64,000 bases of DNA from NCBI GenBank assembly GCA_017538365.1, contig JAFYIZ010000041.1, positions 36,039 through 100,038 of the forward strand. The letters are read 5' to 3'. The translations under genes were made by a program, and so were the position numbers. This stretch comes from a bacterium (lineage in GTDB: Bacteria > UBP6 > UBA1177). Below, one piece after another: positions 16,602 through 25,936 of this stretch. Below the pieces are notes generated by a model. That model saw only the letters and a list, made by a program, of their open reading frames with translations, searched no databases and was not told the DNA's origin. How positions within the stretch are numbered: the stretch's first letter is position 1; every line of letters starts with the position of its first letter.

Positions 16602-17915
16602 GTGAGCAGCAGAAAAACAAAAGATCCGAGACTCGTTGCGAGTTCGCTGATTCAGGATGTTCTCGACCAGTCGTTTTTCGTGAACGAACTTTTGAATGAC
16701 AGCCTTTCGGCTTTCGATTTTCCGAAGCGCCGCTTCATCACGGAGCTTGTCTACGGCACGGTGCGGCACTTGAGCCACCTTGACTACTGGATTTTAAAAG
16801 TGTTCAAAAAACCGCTCAAACGGATGGATAAAGAGCTGCTCGCCCTCATCAGAGTTTCGCTTTACCAGATTCTTTTCATGTCGAACCGTGAGGCTGCAAC
16901 GATAGTTTTCGAGGCTGCCGAACTTGCAAAACGCTGCGGAAACGAGAAAACGGCGGGATTCGTAAACTTCATTCTGCGTGAAATACTGCGCACAAATCCG
17001 ACACGAGAAAACATGGAAGCCGATTTCGGCGAAAGACACGACGAATTTCTGCAGACTTACTATTCAGTCCCGCAGTGGCTTTTCGACAGGATAAAAACTC
17101 AGGCTGAAACTGTCGGTCAGGATATCGAAGATTATCTCAAAATCGTGAACAAGCCGCTAGGAATCACGCTCAGGATCGAAGGAAATGAGGAAGCGCGGCA
17201 GAAACTCATCGAAAAGCTCGTTGAAAAAGGGGCTACAGCGACTCCGGCAGCTCTCAGCAGATACGGAATCTATACGAATAAAGCGGTCAACTTCTCGATG
17301 CTCAAAGGTTTTGACAACATTTTCATTCAGGATGAATCAAGTCAGCTTTCAGTTCTCGAAATGGATATAAAACCGGGTGACAAAATTCTGGATATGTGCG
17401 CGGCCCCAGGCGGAAAGACCCTTTTCGCTTCGTATTTAACCGGTGAAAAAGGCTTCGTCACGGCAGCCGACGTCAACGGAAACCGCCTCAATCTTTTAGC
17501 CGACGTAATCATCCAGCACGGCAAGAAAAATATCGAAATGAAGCTCCACGACGCGACAAAAGACAACCCCGACTGGCACAACAAATATGACAAAGTTCTT
17601 CTTGACGCACCCTGCAGCGCGCTCGGAACAATAAGGCGTCACCCCGAAATAAAGTGGATAAAAAATAACGATGATCCCGTAAAAATGGCGGCAGTTTCGG
17701 GAAAAATCCTCGAAAGAGCGGGAAAATACCTCAAAAAAGACGGCATTCTCGTTTTTTCCGTCTGCACTTTCACGAAAGAGGAAACCCTTGAACAGATCAA
17801 GGCATTCTCGGCTCATCACCCCGAATTTTCTGTCGAAAAATCGTATTTCACCGTCACCGGTCCTGACGACAATAGAGACATATTTTTCATCTGCAGAATG
17901 AGGAAAATAAAATGA
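16602..17915 (+). CDS. rsmB: 16S rRNA (cytosine-967 C5)-methyltransferase
   Basis: A 437-residue cytoplasmic enzyme that methylates C967 of 16S rRNA with S-adenosylmethionine. The N-terminal 130 residues form the NusB-like RNA-binding domain (ASSLIQDVLDQSFFVNELL, FITELVYGTVRHLSHLDYW). The catalytic half has SAM motif I LDMCAAPGGKTLFAS, motif IV LLDAPCSALGTIRRHPEIKW and motif VI FSVCTFTKEE, with the two conserved Cys in IV and VI. Start is GTG with AGGAGGAG before it. A possible -10 TATAAA is at 16570. Its stop overlaps the rpe start (ATGA), so the two are translationally coupled. Confidence 0.92.
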   Translation: MSSRKTKDPRLVASSLIQDVLDQSFFVNELLNDSLSAFDFPKRRFITELVYGTVRHLSHLDYWILKVFKKPLKRMDKELLALIRVSLYQILFMSNREAATIVFEAAELAKRCGNEKTAGFVNFILREILRTNPTRENMEADFGERHDEFLQTYYSVPQWLFDRIKTQAETVGQDIEDYLKIVNKPLGITLRIEGNEEARQKLIEKLVEKGATATPAALSRYGIYTNKAVNFSMLKGFDNIFIQDESSQLSVLEMDIKPGDKILDMCAAPGGKTLFASYLTGEKGFVTAADVNGNRLNLLADVIIQHGKKNIEMKLHDATKDNPDWHNKYDKVLLDAPCSALGTIRRHPEIKWIKNNDDPVKMAAVSGKILERAGKYLKKDGILVFSVCTFTKEETLEQIKAFSAHHPEFSVEKSYFTVTGPDDNRDIFFICRMRKIK

Positions 17916-18565
17916 TCAAAATCGCTCCTTCGATCCTTTCAGCCGATTTCTTGAAACTTGCCGACGAAATAAAGTCAATCGAGACAAGCGGCGCCGATCT
18001 TGTTCATCTCGACATAATGGACGGTCACTTCGTTCCGAACATCACTTTCGGCCCGATGATAGTGAAGCAGATACGCCCTCTCGTGAAACTTCCTTTTGAC
18101 GCGCATCTCATGATCTCGAACCCGACGCAGTTCATTCCCCAGTTTGCAGACGCGGGATGCGAAATGATAACGGTCCACGCCGAGACGGAGCAGCATCTCC
18201 ACCGCACTCTGCAGTTCATAAAAAAGCTCGGTCTCAAGGCGGGAGTTTCGGTAAATCCGCACACGCCTATCGATTTTCTTCCCTATGTAGGAGATTTGTG
18301 CGATCTTTTTCTAGTCATGAGCGTAAATCCGGGTTTCGGCGGTCAGGAATACATCAAAAGCGCTTCTGAAAAGATCAGCAAGGCAGCTGAAATCCGCGAA
18401 AAATACGGTTTCAACTACGAAATTTCAGTCGACGGCGGCGTAAATGCAAAAACCCTGCCTGAAGTAATCAAAGCCGGAACAGATATAGCCGTCATGGGAT
18501 CGTACTTCTTCGGCAAACCGCTTGAAGAACGCGCCGAACTCGTAAAAAACGCGAAAAATCTGTAA
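17912..18565 (+). CDS. rpe: Ribulose-phosphate 3-epimerase
   Basis: A 217-residue TIM-barrel enzyme interconverting ribulose 5-phosphate and xylulose 5-phosphate in the cytoplasm. Full family signature: APSILSADF, VHLDIMDGHFVPNITFGP, DAHLMI, MSVNPGFGGQ, EISVDGGV and GSYFFG, covering the metal-binding His/Asp residues and the phosphate loop. It is coupled to rsmB by an ATGA overlap. The 982-residue lipoprotein gene starts 15 nt downstream. The last 78 codons are duplicated at 21633, beyond that lipoprotein. Confidence 0.95.
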   Translation: MIKIAPSILSADFLKLADEIKSIETSGADLVHLDIMDGHFVPNITFGPMIVKQIRPLVKLPFDAHLMISNPTQFIPQFADAGCEMITVHAETEQHLHRTLQFIKKLGLKAGVSVNPHTPIDFLPYVGDLCDLFLVMSVNPGFGGQEYIKSASEKISKAAEIREKYGFNYEISVDGGVNAKTLPEVIKAGTDIAVMGSYFFGKPLEERAELVKNAKNL

Positions 18566-18580
18566 AACAGGAGATTTAAA

Positions 18581-21529
18581 ATGAAAAAGTTTTTTGTGAT
18601 TTTGACTCTTTTTACCGCTTTGATTTTTGTCGTCAGCTGCGGCGGGGGCAACAGTTCCACAGCAAGTATCGGTGAACTCGGTGGAAAATGCTACGCTAAT
18701 CACACCTGCGACAGAGACTTAATCTGCGATGTTGACAACAATGTCTGCGTTGAAGATCCGGAACATCCGATTGATGATTCCGATAGAACAGATTCAGGCA
18801 GTGACGGAGAATCTGATACCGGCTCTGATTATGACGGTGGCGATTCTGCTCCAGACAACAGTAATACAACTAATGACGGTGGCGATACAACTCCCGACGG
18901 CGGAGATACCGCACCGGATAACGGTGACACTGCACTTGACAACGATTCCGGTGATACCGCTCCTGACGGCGGTGATACGGAACCGGACAATGATTATCCT
19001 CAGACTCCGTGCAATCCGAATCCGTGCAAACATATTGAAAACTCAACAGGTGATTGCTACGTAAACAGCAACTATTCTTCTTATGTTTGCGGCTGCAGGA
19101 ACGGATACTATTTTGACGGTGCAGGCTGTACCCAAAATTCATCGGATCTTAAAGAATGCAGTCCGACAAGCGCAACTCCGTGTTTAGATTCTGCAACCGG
19201 TTTAGTTTGGTCTGGACAATCAACAGAAAAAATGCACTGGGCAGATGCAGTCAACTATTGCAAGAACCTGAATGAAGGAGGCTTCAGCGACTGGCGGCTT
19301 CCGAGTCTTGCCGTGCTTAGAACACTTGTTCAAAATTGCTATAATTCAAACGGCTGCACCGGTGACACTGATGGGAAATACAGCAAATTCGGCGACATCG
19401 TTTTCTTCTGGTCTTCTTCCGGCGGAAGTTCTGAAGCCAAAGGCGTTTATTTTTATAATGCCGCGTCTCAATCAAAAAGTGTTGATGAAAGTTTCGATGC
19501 CCGCTGTGTTCGCCGCGAAGGTTCAGAAACAAGGCTTGTAAACTGCCTGGGACCGCAACATTCTGAATGGAACACGGTTTCAGAAATAACACAGACTTGG
19601 GATTGGGATCAAATGTGGATTCCTTCTTCAAATGGCAAATACAATAAGGAGTCTAGCACGACAGAGTGCAGGTTTAAGTGTGAAGAAAATTATTTCTGGG
19701 ATTCTTCAAAACAGCGATGTTTAAATCCGTGTGATCCAGACATGTGCGGTCACGGAAAATGTACTGCAACAAGTGCAACAAAATATACATGTGAATGTTA
19801 TGCCGGTTATTTTCAGGAGGATTCAGACAAAAAATGTGTAAATCCGTGTAATACCAATCCCTGCGATTCACTTACGGCTTTAACTAATAAGGCATGCGTT
19901 GCTTATAATTTCGAAGAATATTCCTGCAGAGGCACAGATCCTGAAACTAATCTCAGTTGGTCGGCAAAGCCTCAGGACGAAAGAATTTGGGAAAATGCAG
20001 TTTCTTACTGTGAAGAGTTGAATGAAGGTAGCCACTATGATTGGCATCTGCCGAATATTGATGAGCTCAAAACTCTTTTGATAAATGCCGACAAAGTGCA
20101 CAACAACTGTCAGGTCAGCGAAGACAATAATTGTGTCTCTAAGGAAGATTGCTGGAGTTGTAAAACATGCTCCCAGACAAGTAACAGTGACTATAACGAT
20201 AATTACGTTTGTTCAGACTCCACATTCTACGATGACGGCAGATACAGCAAATTCGGGGATAGCGAAATGTTCTACTCTTCCTCTACGCTCTCAGATTCTA
20301 CAAATTTCGCATGGAGCGTGTTTTTCGGCTACGGCTCTGTGGGATACTACTATAAGCCTTATCGAGGTGGTGATAGTTATAGACCTGTCAGGTGTGTAAG
20401 ATGTGAAAAAAAGAACTATTTTTTTAATTCTACTTCAGGTAAATGTGTAAATCCATGTGATCCGAATCCATGTGAAGATAATAGTTGTATTGCTTATAGT
20501 TCCGACGGATATTTCTGCGGTGCTACAGGCACAGATACTGAAACAAATCTCACTTGGTCAGCGAGATCATCAAGCCTTATGAGTTGGAACGATGCTGTTT
20601 CATACTGTAACAACCTGACGGAAGAGGGGTATTCCAACTGGCACCTGCCGACAATCAGCGAGCTGAGAACTCTTATTCAAAACTGTTATCGCACGAAAAC
20701 AGGCGGCACTTGCGGTGTTTCAACAAGTTGTTTGTCAAGCAGTTGTTGGACAGAAAGTACTTGTGAATGTTTATACGATCCGAATGTCAGACACAGCAAA
20801 TTTGGCGATACCGGTAATTTATGGTCTTCCTCTACTCTTTCAGATAATACAGCATGGCACGTGGAATTCGGCTCTGGGGACATAAACTACCAAGCGAAGA
20901 ATCACATTAATGATTATGTCCGTTGTGTGAAATGTAAAGACAATTATTTCTGGGATTCTTCAACAAGTAAGTGCGTAAATCCGTGTGATGCAAATCCCTG
21001 TGATTCACTTACGGCTTTAACTAATAAGAATTGCTTTTCTTATACTTTCGAAAAATATTCCTGCAACGGCACAGATACTGAAACAAATCTCACTTGGTCA
21101 GCGAGGACGTCAAGTACTACGAAGACCTGGGGCAGTGCAAAATCTTACTGTGACAACCTGACAGAAGACGGTTATTCCGACTGGCGCCTGCCGACAATTG
21201 ATGAACTCAAGACACTTCTAATAGCAAGCAGAGTCTCTGCAAATTGTCAGGTTTCCGAAACAAACAACTGCTTGTCATACTCCAGCTGCTGGAGCTGTTC
21301 GACCTGTACACAGACAGGCACACAGTCGTCAAGCGGAACTGGTTGTCAGTCTTCAGGGACATCTTATAGTGATGGCAGATACAGCAAATTCGGCGAAACA
21401 GGACATTTCTGGTCGTCTTCTACTCAATCAAATGATACAGATAACGCATGGCGCGTGGATTTCAACTACGGGACCGTGGGTTTCGCCAGTAAGTCGTCAG
21501 GCAATTACTATGTTCGTTGTGTCAGGTAG
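18581..21529 (+). CDS. Large lipoprotein with EGF-like Cys modules and four DUF1566 (Lcl) units
   Basis: A 982-residue exported lipoprotein, signal peptide ending FVVSC and GGGNSST. A Cys module (GGKCYANHTCDRDLICD) matches that of the 5730 protein. An Asp/Gly/Thr linker to about residue 140 follows. Four blocks then alternate EGF-like or Cys-knot segments (NPCDPNPC, CGHGKC, YTCECYAGYF) with DUF1566 units ending in SDWRLPSL, YDWHLPNI, SNWHLPTI and SDWRLPTI, each closing with a WSSS and RCVR. The blocks are clearly internal duplications. The start follows AGGAG. It is probably a surface adhesin-like or ligand-binding protein; no enzymatic motif is visible. The gene lies 15 nt after rpe, and the rpe-lipoprotein unit was once copied downstream. 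Confidence 0.85.
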   Translation: MKKFFVILTLFTALIFVVSCGGGNSSTASIGELGGKCYANHTCDRDLICDVDNNVCVEDPEHPIDDSDRTDSGSDGESDTGSDYDGGDSAPDNSNTTNDGGDTTPDGGDTAPDNGDTALDNDSGDTAPDGGDTEPDNDYPQTPCNPNPCKHIENSTGDCYVNSNYSSYVCGCRNGYYFDGAGCTQNSSDLKECSPTSATPCLDSATGLVWSGQSTEKMHWADAVNYCKNLNEGGFSDWRLPSLAVLRTLVQNCYNSNGCTGDTDGKYSKFGDIVFFWSSSGGSSEAKGVYFYNAASQSKSVDESFDARCVRREGSETRLVNCLGPQHSEWNTVSEITQTWDWDQMWIPSSNGKYNKESSTTECRFKCEENYFWDSSKQRCLNPCDPDMCGHGKCTATSATKYTCECYAGYFQEDSDKKCVNPCNTNPCDSLTALTNKACVAYNFEEYSCRGTDPETNLSWSAKPQDERIWENAVSYCEELNEGSHYDWHLPNIDELKTLLINADKVHNNCQVSEDNNCVSKEDCWSCKTCSQTSNSDYNDNYVCSDSTFYDDGRYSKFGDSEMFYSSSTLSDSTNFAWSVFFGYGSVGYYYKPYRGGDSYRPVRCVRCEKKNYFFNSTSGKCVNPCDPNPCEDNSCIAYSSDGYFCGATGTDTETNLTWSARSSSLMSWNDAVSYCNNLTEEGYSNWHLPTISELRTLIQNCYRTKTGGTCGVSTSCLSSSCWTESTCECLYDPNVRHSKFGDTGNLWSSSTLSDNTAWHVEFGSGDINYQAKNHINDYVRCVKCKDNYFWDSSTSKCVNPCDANPCDSLTALTNKNCFSYTFEKYSCNGTDTETNLTWSARTSSTTKTWGSAKSYCDNLTEDGYSDWRLPTIDELKTLLIASRVSANCQVSETNNCLSYSSCWSCSTCTQTGTQSSSGTGCQSSGTSYSDGRYSKFGETGHFWSSSTQSNDTDNAWRVDFNYGTVGFASKSSGNYYVRCVR

Positions 21530-21605
21530 TGCTTCGACTCCAACGACCACTTAGGAACCGTCTCAGCAACCATTTTCCGGTCATTGATCTTCATTTTCAA
21601 TTTCT

Positions 21606-21626
21606 AAGGTCGCAATTTGCGACTTT
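21606..21626. repeat. Hairpin AAGGTCGC...GCGACTTT
   Basis: A 9-bp stem (one G-T pair) with loop ATT, lying at the left edge of the scar. A near-identical hairpin is at 23312-23328. Confidence 0.5.
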
Positions 21627-21632
21627 GAACGC

Positions 21633-21866
21633 GGTTTCGGCGGCCAAGAATACATAAAAAGCGCATCCGAAAAAATCAGAAAAGTTGCCGAGATCCGCGA
21701 AAAATACGGCTTTAACTACGAAATTTCAGTCGACGGCGGCGTAAACGCTAAAACCCTGCCTGAAGTCATCAAAGCAGGAGCAGACATCGCCGTAATGGGA
21801 TCGTATTTCTTTGGCAAACCGCTTGAAGAACGCGCAGAACTCGTCAGAAACGCGAAAAATCTGTAA
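21633..21866 (+). pseudogene. Duplicated 3' end of rpe (78 codons)
   Basis: The open frame reads GFGGQEYIKSASEKIRK through AELVRNAKNL and a TAA stop. It is a near-copy of codons 140-217 of the intact rpe at 17912, with a few substitutions (SK to RK, KAGT to KAGA, VKN to VRN) and several silent changes. No start codon or ribosome site precedes it. The breakpoint is at about 21632. It shows that a segment starting inside rpe was tandemly duplicated along with the following lipoprotein gene. Confidence 0.9.
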
Positions 21867-22041
21867 AAAAATGAGCGAATCGTAAAATGAAAATCAAAAA
21901 ATAAGAAAAGCAGGATATTGACGGATTCACCGATGTCGTTCAAGGTGTCGCTCAAGACGTCGTAATAAGTAATGAAAATGTCGCCAAATGTCGTAATAAA
22001 CAGACAACAATCCGCAACACAATTAGTTTTGGAGACTTAAA

Positions 22042-22168
22042 ATGAGAAAAGCCCTATTTTTGGAAGTTATTACTCTGCTCGCGCTCGTTGCTTGTAATAA
22101 ACAACTGCAGTGGTAGCGTGTATTTCTACGATAAGTGGAACCATTACGATGTTCGTTGTGTCAGGTAG
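22042..22168 (+). pseudogene. Collapsed lipoprotein gene (remnant of a second DUF1566 lipoprotein)
   Basis: A ribosome site (TTGGAG) and ATG lead a short signal peptide ending TLLALVAC. A stop follows after 24 codons. In the next frame the sequence continues SGSVYFYDKWNHYDVRCVR and stops. That tail equals the end of the 982-residue protein, and the 24-bp DNA around its stop (TGTTCGTTGTGTCAGGTAGT, then GCTT) is repeated from 21510. So the first and last parts of a copy survive, and the middle, nearly 3 kb, has been deleted. Confidence 0.8.
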
Positions 22169-22189
22169 TGCTTAAACAGGCTCAGCAAC

Positions 22190-22245
22190 CAAGCCCTCTC
22201 CGGTCGTAAACGACCACCTCTCCCAGAGTGAGAGGCAAGTTCACA
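22190..22245. repeat. CTCTCC-type intergenic palindromes
   Basis: GGTCGTAAACGACC is a 6-bp hairpin; CCTCTCCCAGAGTGAGAGG follows as a second. Words of this type recur at 26897-26947. Confidence 0.45.
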
Positions 22246-22278
22246 AATTCCGCATAATTTTTCAATCAAAGATTTGTT

Positions 22279-23148
22279 TTAAGAATCTTTTTCTTTCCCT
22301 TCCAAATAGTTGTTTTTATCCGCGATTTCTTTCGCATTTTTACTGCTTATAGTTTTTGCGCCGCGTTTTTCCAAAGATTTTCTCGCATCCAGAGCTACTT
22401 CCGCGCCAGAAACGGCAACCTGTGCACTTTGTTCAAGATTTTCCGGATTTTCGTTTTTAGAAATTTCAGTCGCAGAAACTTCCGCGAGCATATTCAGAAT
22501 CAATTCGACATTTGTCATGTTGTCACGCAGATTTTCTTTTTTCAAACCTTTGAAATCCTTGTATTCTTTCGCACTCATTCCAGCCCATGTGCGGTACATT
22601 AGATCGGTCAGCATTGCATATTCCCGTCCTGCCTTCACTCCGGATCTGTCCCATTCATCAGTCAGAGCTTTCCGAACTTCGATTGATTTCAGCCTTTGAT
22701 TGATCCAGCTTTCACTATAACCAAGATTACGGTAAAACCTGATTGCCCGATCTATCGCAAGTTCAGGATCCGCAGCTTCATCTATAATTTCGCTACCGAC
22801 TTTTGAAAGCCAGATCTTAAACGGTTCTGCTTTTTTGCTCGGAATTGACTGAATCAGCCTTAAAATCTGCTCTACATCACCGACATCTGTTAAGCGCATT
22901 TTGCCGTCTGCAGCAGGCATTTTCAAAGCGTGACAATTTGTCACGGTTTCATTCCCCTCTTCTTTTAAACGCTGTTTCAGCTTGCGCCAATACGCAAAAG
23001 AATCGGCACTTTCCGTCAGCACGGCAATCACATCCACGATAGAAAAATACCATTTTTCATTCTCTGAATCCCATGCTGCTCTCACCTGGCTGTCGCCGAA
23101 AAACTGTGTTTTGCTCTGCAAAGCATGATTTGTGTTAATTTCTTCCAT
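22279..23148 (-). CDS. BRO-N/antirepressor family protein
   Basis: A 289-residue protein. The N-terminal Bro-N domain reads RAAWDSENEKWYFSIVDVIA to YWRKLKQRLKEEGNE, followed by TNCHALKMPAADGKMRLTD and a C-terminal half that is highly conserved in this family (LGYSESWINQRLKSIEVRK, EYAMLTDLMYRTWAGM, YKDFKGLKKENLRDNMT). Related proteins are phage antirepressors and mobile-element accessory proteins; DNA binding by the Bro-N part is established for relatives. I take ATG 23148 (GAGGCGG upstream) rather than an earlier in-frame start whose 40-residue addition lies over the promoter. It sits alone in the scar region between two similar hairpins, which suggests it came in on a small mobile element. 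Confidence 0.85.
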   Translation of the reverse strand: MEEINTNHALQSKTQFFGDSQVRAAWDSENEKWYFSIVDVIAVLTESADSFAYWRKLKQRLKEEGNETVTNCHALKMPAADGKMRLTDVGDVEQILRLIQSIPSKKAEPFKIWLSKVGSEIIDEAADPELAIDRAIRFYRNLGYSESWINQRLKSIEVRKALTDEWDRSGVKAGREYAMLTDLMYRTWAGMSAKEYKDFKGLKKENLRDNMTNVELILNMLAEVSATEISKNENPENLEQSAQVAVSGAEVALDARKSLEKRGAKTISSKNAKEIADKNNYLEGKEKDS

Positions 23149-23192
23149 TTCCGCCTCTTCTTTAATAATAAAATAAACTAAAACACAAAAAT

Positions 23193-23220
23193 ATAATAGA
23201 AAATTTATTTTAAATGTCAA
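23193..23220 (-). promoter_or_regulatory. Promoter of the antirepressor gene
   Basis: Minus strand TTGACA (23220-23215), a 16-bp AT-rich spacer and TATTAT (23198-23193), 45 bp before the ATG. Confidence 0.6.
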
Positions 23221-23311
23221 AACATTTTTAACTATAAATTTATATTGTGCAAAAGCTAACACAAACAATAGTTACAACTGAGTGTAATAGTAAAATCCGG
23301 AAGTTCTGTTC

Positions 23312-23328
23312 AAGGTCGCTGCGACCTT
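23312..23328. repeat. Perfect hairpin AAGGTCGC-T-GCGACCTT
   Basis: An 8-bp perfect stem around one base, with GGAAG/CTTCC as possible outer arms. It matches the hairpin at 21606 and the pair bounds the scar segment. Confidence 0.5.
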
Positions 23329-23358
23329 AAAAATCCTTCCACAATTCTCCACGCTTTC

Positions 23359-23386
23359 TTGCATTAAAAAGATATTCATATATAAA
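23359..23386 (+). promoter_or_regulatory. Promoter of nadC
   Basis: TTGCAT (23359-23364), a 16-bp spacer and TATAAA (23381-23386), 40 bp before the ATG. Confidence 0.6.
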
Positions 23387-23426
23387 ACCTGCGTGTTTTC
23401 GTGTTGTCTGAAACAGGAGAAGAAAA

Positions 23427-24272
23427 ATGAGATGTCCCGATTATGTAACCAAGGAATTTATAGCGCATGTCATCAGAGAGGATCTGGGGCGCGGCGATGT
23501 CACGACAAACTTTGTCTGCGATGAACCGCGCAACGGCAGAGCTTTTATAAAGGCAAAAAGCGACCTTGTTCTTTGCGGAATCGACCTTGCGGCTTATGTC
23601 TTCAAATTCATCGACGAAGATCTTGATATCGAACTTCTTGCCGAAGACGGCGAAAAACTCTGCGCAGGCGAAAAAATAATGAACATTTCGGGAAACGCCG
23701 CTTCCATTCTGAAAGGAGAACGCACTGCACTCAACCTTCTGCAGAGACTGAGCGGGATAGCATCCCTCACTGCCGAATACGTCAAACAGATCGACAAATA
23801 TTCGGAAACTAAGATCGCCGACACCCGCAAGACAACACCGGGACTAAGAACTCTCGAAAAATACGCTGTCAGAACGGGCGGCGGCAGCAATCACCGCTTC
23901 GGACTTGACGACGGCGTCATGATAAAAGACAACCACATCGTTCTTGCAGGCTCGATCACTCAGGCTGTCGAAAATGTCAGAAGCAGAATCCATCACCTTC
24001 TTAAAATCGAAGTCGAAACAACAAATCTGGACGAAGTAAAAGAAGCGCTTGCGGCAAAAGCTGATGTCATCATGCTCGACAACATGGATACAGACATGAT
24101 GAGCGAAGCGATTTCCATCATCGGCGACAGTGCGAAAATCGAGATTTCGGGCGGCGTCACTCTTGAAAAAATCAACGAACTTTCAAAACTCGGAGCCGAT
24201 TTCATTTCAGTCGGCGCTTTAACTCATTCCGCTGTTGCGAAAGATATAAACCTGACACTTGAAATAATGTGA
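23427..24272 (+). CDS. nadC: Nicotinate-nucleotide pyrophosphorylase (carboxylating)
   Basis: A 281-residue enzyme converting quinolinate and PRPP to nicotinate mononucleotide in NAD synthesis. The order and motifs fit the family: REDLGRGDVTTNFV, GERTALNLLQRLSGIAS, ADTRKTTPGLRTLEKYAV, GGGSNHRFGLDDGVMIKDNH (substrate-binding Arg, His and Lys), IEVETTNLDEVKEAL, IMLDNM and EISGGVTLE. Length is standard. nadB, the first enzyme of the same pathway, is at 53190; nadA is not in the window. It has its own promoter; the vWA lipoprotein gene follows 19 nt later. Confidence 0.95.
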   Translation: MRCPDYVTKEFIAHVIREDLGRGDVTTNFVCDEPRNGRAFIKAKSDLVLCGIDLAAYVFKFIDEDLDIELLAEDGEKLCAGEKIMNISGNAASILKGERTALNLLQRLSGIASLTAEYVKQIDKYSETKIADTRKTTPGLRTLEKYAVRTGGGSNHRFGLDDGVMIKDNHIVLAGSITQAVENVRSRIHHLLKIEVETTNLDEVKEALAAKADVIMLDNMDTDMMSEAISIIGDSAKIEISGGVTLEKINELSKLGADFISVGALTHSAVAKDINLTLEIM

Positions 24273-24291
24273 TAATAACTTGGAGAATGTT

Positions 24292-25896
24292 ATGAAATTA
24301 AGATTTTTGATCCCTGTTTTTGCACTTCTTTTCCTTTTAAGCTGCGGAGACGACCCTATTTCTTCCGACGAATTTAACGATGAAGATCAGCAGGCAATCG
24401 AAAACGATGAAAATGTTCCGCATGATGATGAAAATTCCGCAGGCGGCAACGATTCTGACAGCAACACCGATACAACACACGATGACGCTGATTCGACCAA
24501 TGATTCGGGTGATTCTCAATCCGGTAATGATGCCGACAATGCTGATTCGAATGACGATACCAGCGATTCCCAACCGGAAAACGACAGCGACAACGCCGAT
24601 TCTGCCGATGATTCGGACAACAATGTTCCTGACAACAACGACACAACAGGCGATGATGACGCCGACACTTCCGACACTGCAAACGATACTGATGAGCAGG
24701 AAGATCATGACAATCCTGAAACCGATGAAGACAGCACAACGGATACCGACAGCGAACAGAACGATGCAGATCAGGATTCAGGCAGCGAAACCGAAGAAGA
24801 ATTGACGGTTGAACTGCCTTACAACGAAGATCCTGTTGATTTAACGCTAACTCTCATTCCTAAAATCAACAAAATCGATGTTCTTCTGCTTGTCGATATC
24901 GGACACACTTCAATGTCAACGGCACACGACAATTTAAAGGCGAACAAAAATGATGTCATCAGCGGAATCCGCGCAAAAATTCCCGATTCAGCATTCGGAC
25001 TTGTCAATTTCGGACTGTTCGGAGCAAATGTCTACGAGCTGGCTCAGCCGATCACAACAGACGCAAATCTGCTCAAAAACCAGATTGATGCTATAGTTCC
25101 GAAAACCTCAGGTACAGCAACAGATCTTAAAAAAAGATATCACACTCATGCCCTTTGGGAAGCGGCATCAGGAGAAGCTGACTACGAACAGGTAGCTCAT
25201 AAAGTATCCGGAACGACACAATATTCAAGCATAAATATTCCGGCTGTAGACTGCAGCGGACAGGAAGGAACTATCGGCGGCGCATGCTTCAGAGAAGGAT
25301 CGATGCCTCTTTTCATTATGGCAACGGACAACGCATTCAACGATCTCACCTATGACAATTTCGGCGAATGGAAACAGGGAGAACCGAAAACCAAACCAAA
25401 AGCCGCTGAAAAAATGAATGGAATAAACGCGAAATTCATCGGTTTTTCTCTGGCCACTTTATCAACATCCAAGTTGCCGCAAGATTTAGGCTATATCTCG
25501 GAGAATACAAACTCTCTGACCTTGTCAAACGAAAAATTCGTTATCTCGGAAACATCCGACAACTGGGCTACAAAAATTGCCGAAGCAGTCATAAATCTGA
25601 AGGAAAACATCAAACTCGAAGTTAAGGCGGAGATGAAGCATGTCGATAACGAATACAGTGTCGCAGACACAACAAGTTTTGTAAAATCTTTTTATCCGAC
25701 AGCGGTACAGACAGTAAAAGCAGGAAGCGCGGCATCTTTCGACGTAACCTTTGAGAACAAAATCCATGAAAACAACGACTGCGCGCCGCATATTTTCTAC
25801 ATAACGGTTGAAGCTACAGGCGAAGGGCTCGTTCTCGACAGCCGTGACATCAAAATTGTCGTTCCCGGCAGAGAATGCACCGAATCACTCAAATAA
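24292..25896 (+). CDS. Lipoprotein with acidic linker and von Willebrand A-like domain
   Basis: A 534-residue lipoprotein, signal peptide ending FLLSC and GDDPISSDE. Residues about 20-168 are an Asp/Asn/Ser/Thr/Glu linker with almost no hydrophobic residue. A vWA-like domain starts near 195: KIDVLLLVDIGHTSMSTAHD stands where the MIDAS motif DxSxS would be but reads D-I-G-H-T-S, so the metal site is changed. FGLVNFGLFG, PLFIMATDNAF and FIGFSLATLS are the later strands. The C-terminal 110 residues resemble an Ig-like or beta-sandwich segment. The start follows TTGGAG. A convergent MoxR ATPase gene ends 40 nt downstream. Confidence 0.78.
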   Translation: MKLRFLIPVFALLFLLSCGDDPISSDEFNDEDQQAIENDENVPHDDENSAGGNDSDSNTDTTHDDADSTNDSGDSQSGNDADNADSNDDTSDSQPENDSDNADSADDSDNNVPDNNDTTGDDDADTSDTANDTDEQEDHDNPETDEDSTTDTDSEQNDADQDSGSETEEELTVELPYNEDPVDLTLTLIPKINKIDVLLLVDIGHTSMSTAHDNLKANKNDVISGIRAKIPDSAFGLVNFGLFGANVYELAQPITTDANLLKNQIDAIVPKTSGTATDLKKRYHTHALWEAASGEADYEQVAHKVSGTTQYSSINIPAVDCSGQEGTIGGACFREGSMPLFIMATDNAFNDLTYDNFGEWKQGEPKTKPKAAEKMNGINAKFIGFSLATLSTSKLPQDLGYISENTNSLTLSNEKFVISETSDNWATKIAEAVINLKENIKLEVKAEMKHVDNEYSVADTTSFVKSFYPTAVQTVKAGSAASFDVTFENKIHENNDCAPHIFYITVEATGEGLVLDSRDIKIVVPGRECTESLK

Positions 25897-25936
25897 GTAA
25901 AAAAATCAGATTTTTCGAGATATTTTCAAGTAACAA

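Noticed and set aside
22279..23148. A prophage around the antirepressor gene
   Set aside because: No integrase, capsid, terminase or att sites; only one phage-type gene and remnants.
25897..25936. AAAAATCAGATTTTT as a terminator between convergent genes
   Set aside because: The stem is only A-T pairs and about six bases; too weak to call, although some terminator is expected here.
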